Below the pieces are notes generated by a model that worked only from the letters and a program-made list of their open reading frames with translations, did not search any database and was not told where the DNA came from. The position numbers and the translations under genes are program-made. 45,169 bases of DNA from Allofranklinella schreckenbergeri (GTDB lineage Bacteria; Pseudomonadota; Gammaproteobacteria; Burkholderiales; Burkholderiaceae_C): assembly GCF_003703475.1 (NCBI RefSeq), contig NZ_RDQM01000017.1, forward strand, positions 1 through 45,169. The letters run 5' to 3'. This document shows, piece by piece, positions 43,197 to 45,169 of this stretch; within the stretch, counting starts at the first letter, position 1, and each line of letters starts with the position of its first letter.

Positions 43197-45037
43197 GGCA
43201 TGACTCCCAGTGCAGGCAAAGCCTGGACGCGCCATTGCCGTTCGATGTGATCCAGCGCTCTTTCGTAGCGTTCGCCCAGCACCGATTGACCGTGCTCGGC
43301 AAAGCTGGGGCGAAAGGCGGATTCGCGCAGCGGACTTAGCGGGTTGAGCGCCAGCTCATCACGGAAATAAGCCACTACCGGGCTGCTCGCGGCTTGCGCC
43401 AGGCTTTGCTCCAGCCGGTAGCACCAAAATAGCCAGTCGAGCTCGTGCAAGCGGGTTTGCTTGGCGGCGATGCGTTCGAGCAGTGCCATCATTTGCCGTA
43501 TTGGATAGTCTCTGCCAGCGCAGGGAGTGAACCGTGTGGTGGCACTGTTTTCGATTGCCCAAAAGACTTCGTCGTCGCTGCCGTCGTCGCTGCCGTCGTC
43601 GCTACGCTCATCGTCCGGCAAGAAGGGAAAGTCGGCCAGTTGCCACCACGCCTCGTCCACATCAATGGGTGCCAAGGCGGTAGCCGCGAGGCGGCCGTAA
43701 CCGTCCATGACAGGAATGCGCGCCTCATGGCGCACGTTCTGCGCATACCAAAAGATTCTTACCACGCGAGGCCGTTCATCATGAGGCCAGCGAAAACCCT
43801 GATCGGAGGGCTGACACAGCCTGCCTCCACCTGCCATTACCGTTACACCGGCAAGCCTGGCTGCGTTTGCGTCGTTTGCGTCAAAGCGTAGTTCGCGTTG
43901 TTCCCCTGCTTCATGCCACAGCAGCCAAGGGATGGGCGGGGCGGTGTAGTCACAGCCTGCTTCCTGCGCATCGAGTTCCTCAAGTTCCTCACCGGCCAGA
44001 AGTGCCGAATGTTCATCCACTTCTTGCTCCCATTGGATGGGCAGCAGGTTCGTGACCAGCGGAAACTGCACTTTGGCTGACGTGGATTGCCAGAGCATGC
44101 GGCCGGGATCGAACACCACGCCCGCTTCGAGGTTGCCTGCTGCCGGATGCATTTTGTGGGTCAATCCAGCTTGGGTCAGGTTGCTGGAGCCGAGATAAAC
44201 CCAAGGGCTTTTGGGATGTGGGCCACCCTGGTTCGCACTGAACAGAAATTTGGCGTGCAGGCTGCGCTGCGCCCTGTTGCCAAAGATGGCGGGGGGCGTG
44301 GCGGCAGGACGTACCGTAATGCCGTGCTTGTCCCGCAAAATGGGCCACGATGCGGCGACGCTTTGGCAAGCAGAGGGGTTGACGTAGAGATCGAGTTCGG
44401 CCGTTTTGGTTAGCAGTTTGGATTGGCGTAGTTGTTCGATGATCTCCAGCGGCACGCTGGGCGTTTGCTGTGGTTCGCTACCGGACTCATAAAAGCCTGA
44501 CCCCATGGCTAGATAGCTGCGCCGCACTGGGTTGATCGCCTGGATTTTTTTCGGCAATTGCGACAATAGCGATTGCATGCGGTTATCTATGAAGCAGGGC
44601 TGGCCACTGGCCTGTTCGACACAGGCTTGAACCCATTGCTGTGCGACTTCTTCCAGGGCATGGTTAGTGATCTCCTGCTGAAGCAGACGGGTATCGAAAT
44701 GTGTTTGCAACCAAGCCAGCAAATCCCAGGCGGCCTTGAGGTCGGCGCAATGCTGCCGTGTTGTGGCATCCGGGTTGGGGGTGGCCAGTTGTTCGCTGCC
44801 GATGTCGATGCGCCAGACCAAATCCAGACTTTCTTCCAATGTTTGCCGCGTCCAGTTGCCGGTGGAAACCAGCAGGCGCAGTTGCCAATGTTCAGGGTTC
44901 TCGCGGTGACGAAACCCCAAGATGGCCACTTTGGCGTGCAGCAGGCGAAAGGGTTTGGGCAAGTGCGGCGACAGAGGCAGATGCGCCACGGCGGGCGCTT
45001 GCAACATCGATATCTGTGCATTGCCCGGATCCAGCAT
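43193..45037 (-). CDS. Tdp1/PLD-superfamily phosphodiesterase, probably N-terminally truncated
   Basis: A 614-residue protein as read. Two HKN-type catalytic motifs are visible: H34-x-K36 (RLLHAKVAIL) with N61 (VSTGNWTR), and H261-x-K263 (RSLHAKFLF) with N286 (LGSSNLTQAG), then NLEAGVVFDP. Spacing and context resemble tyrosyl-DNA phosphodiesterase 1 more than bacterial PLD nucleases. Only 33 residues precede the first HxK, where Tdp1-like domains normally have ~100, and the ATG lies 9 bp from the IS end, so the gene has likely lost its start. A ~300-residue C-terminal region of unknown fold follows. It includes an Asp-rich DDGSDDGSDD coded by a 12-bp tandem repeat (43571-43606). It is coupled to the helicase gene. 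Confidence 0.82.
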   Translation of the reverse strand: MLDPGNAQISMLQAPAVAHLPLSPHLPKPFRLLHAKVAILGFRHRENPEHWQLRLLVSTGNWTRQTLEESLDLVWRIDIGSEQLATPNPDATTRQHCADLKAAWDLLAWLQTHFDTRLLQQEITNHALEEVAQQWVQACVEQASGQPCFIDNRMQSLLSQLPKKIQAINPVRRSYLAMGSGFYESGSEPQQTPSVPLEIIEQLRQSKLLTKTAELDLYVNPSACQSVAASWPILRDKHGITVRPAATPPAIFGNRAQRSLHAKFLFSANQGGPHPKSPWVYLGSSNLTQAGLTHKMHPAAGNLEAGVVFDPGRMLWQSTSAKVQFPLVTNLLPIQWEQEVDEHSALLAGEELEELDAQEAGCDYTAPPIPWLLWHEAGEQRELRFDANDANAARLAGVTVMAGGGRLCQPSDQGFRWPHDERPRVVRIFWYAQNVRHEARIPVMDGYGRLAATALAPIDVDEAWWQLADFPFLPDDERSDDGSDDGSDDEVFWAIENSATTRFTPCAGRDYPIRQMMALLERIAAKQTRLHELDWLFWCYRLEQSLAQAASSPVVAYFRDELALNPLSPLRESAFRPSFAEHGQSVLGERYERALDHIERQWRVQALPALGVMP

Positions 45038-45045
45038 GACGGCTA

Positions 45046-45169
45046 GAGCGTGTTATGAACTTTGAGCCAACCGAATCAACGGCATGGCATTGGGCAGCAT
45101 GAGAATGGCAAAGACCACGAAGTGCAATCCCCCCAGTACGTCTGGCAATCGCTCGTAATCACGAGACAA
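45046..45169 (-). mobile_element. 3' end of an IS5-family-like insertion sequence (cut by window edge)
   Basis: The outer end begins GAGCGTGTTATGAACTTTG at about 45046, preceded by CTA (CTAG if one base is shared). It contains the tail of a transposase gene and runs off the window. Orientation matches the left-edge IS. IS5-group elements favour YTAR-like targets, which fits CTAG. No second junction is in view, so the duplication cannot be checked. Confidence 0.7.
45053..45169 (-). CDS. IS5-family transposase, C-terminal fragment (partial)
   Basis: Reading the minus strand inward gives 38 codons, including LSRDYERLPDVLGGLHFVVF near the window edge and ending IRLAQSS with TAA at 45053-45055. 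The pattern S-R-D-Y-E-R-L-P-x-x-L-x-G-L-H-F is the usual C-terminus of IS5-family DDE transposases and includes the last catalytic-region helix. The stop lies only 7 bp from the IS end. Confidence 0.8.
   Translation of the reverse strand: MSRDYERLPDVLGGLHFVVFAILMLPNAMPLIRLAQSS

Noticed and set aside
43571-43606. Phase-variable microsatellite in the phosphodiesterase gene
   Set aside because: The repeat unit is 12 bp, so copy-number change keeps the frame. It can vary length but not switch the gene off.
1-45169. Composite transposon carrying the whole window
   Set aside because: The interval is mostly housekeeping genes and ~45 kb long. Two IS copies in direct orientation are better explained by assembly breaks.

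Overview
The window is GC-rich DNA that reads as a betaproteobacterial chromosome, most likely Comamonadaceae or a close Burkholderiales relative. The support is the protein types and their order: hfq next to hflX, tmk-holB-pilZ-tatD, panB-panC, divergent rsmI/yraN, a PxpB-PxpC fusion and a C-minus ribosomal protein L31. I saw no tRNA, rRNA, prophage or CRISPR array. Both ends lie about 125 bp inside an IS5-family-like element: the 5' part of a transposase gene at the left end and the 3' part at the right end. The piece therefore looks like a contig broken at two copies of one IS.

Layout. 1-2.9 kb: IS edge, a TonB-dependent heme/iron receptor and its terminator. 2.9-12.9 kb: a YbjQ protein and a dctPQM TRAP transporter on the minus strand, an FCD-type GntR regulator, then a divergent plus-strand 5-oxoproline operon (pxpA, an ADP-ribosylglycohydrolase, fused pxpBC, and a biotin carboxylase/BCCP protein). 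The start of the last gene carries a tandem 126-bp duplication. 13-16.2 kb: an acyl-CoA synthetase and ygfZ on the minus strand. 16.4-21.6 kb: mltG-tmk-holB-pilZ-tatD-ankyrin protein. 21.9-25.6 kb: rpmE2, a PP2C phosphatase, a DUF1289 protein and a YoaA/DinG helicase. 25.8-28.7 kb: a ZrgA-like zinc protein with an ABC ATPase and permease. 28.8-35.8 kb: a YqiA esterase, a Phd/PIN toxin-antitoxin pair, a VOC protein, rsmI/yraN, a RidA-family protein, hflX, hfq and mqsRA. 35.9-40.5 kb: copA and panBC. 40.5-45.0 kb: a two-gene minus-strand module made of a Tdp1/PLD-like phosphodiesterase and a large SNF2-like helicase. The phosphodiesterase appears to have lost its N-terminus to the right-hand IS.

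The most unusual signal is a family of AT-rich palindromic repeats of about 80 bp, with 11 copies in this window. Each lies just downstream of a stop codon. Outer arms pair imperfectly around a core reading TGCCGAAA or TGCCAAAA, and some copies show matched changes in both arms. I know of no name for this family.

How the genes fit together. The TRAP transporter, GntR regulator and pxp operon probably form one unit for taking up and hydrolysing 5-oxoproline. The ZrgA/ABC genes look like a zinc-linked transporter. Two toxin-antitoxin pairs each have a clear palindromic operator upstream. The helicase/phosphodiesterase pair has the build of an accessory DNA-processing or defence module, but its function is inferred only from domains.
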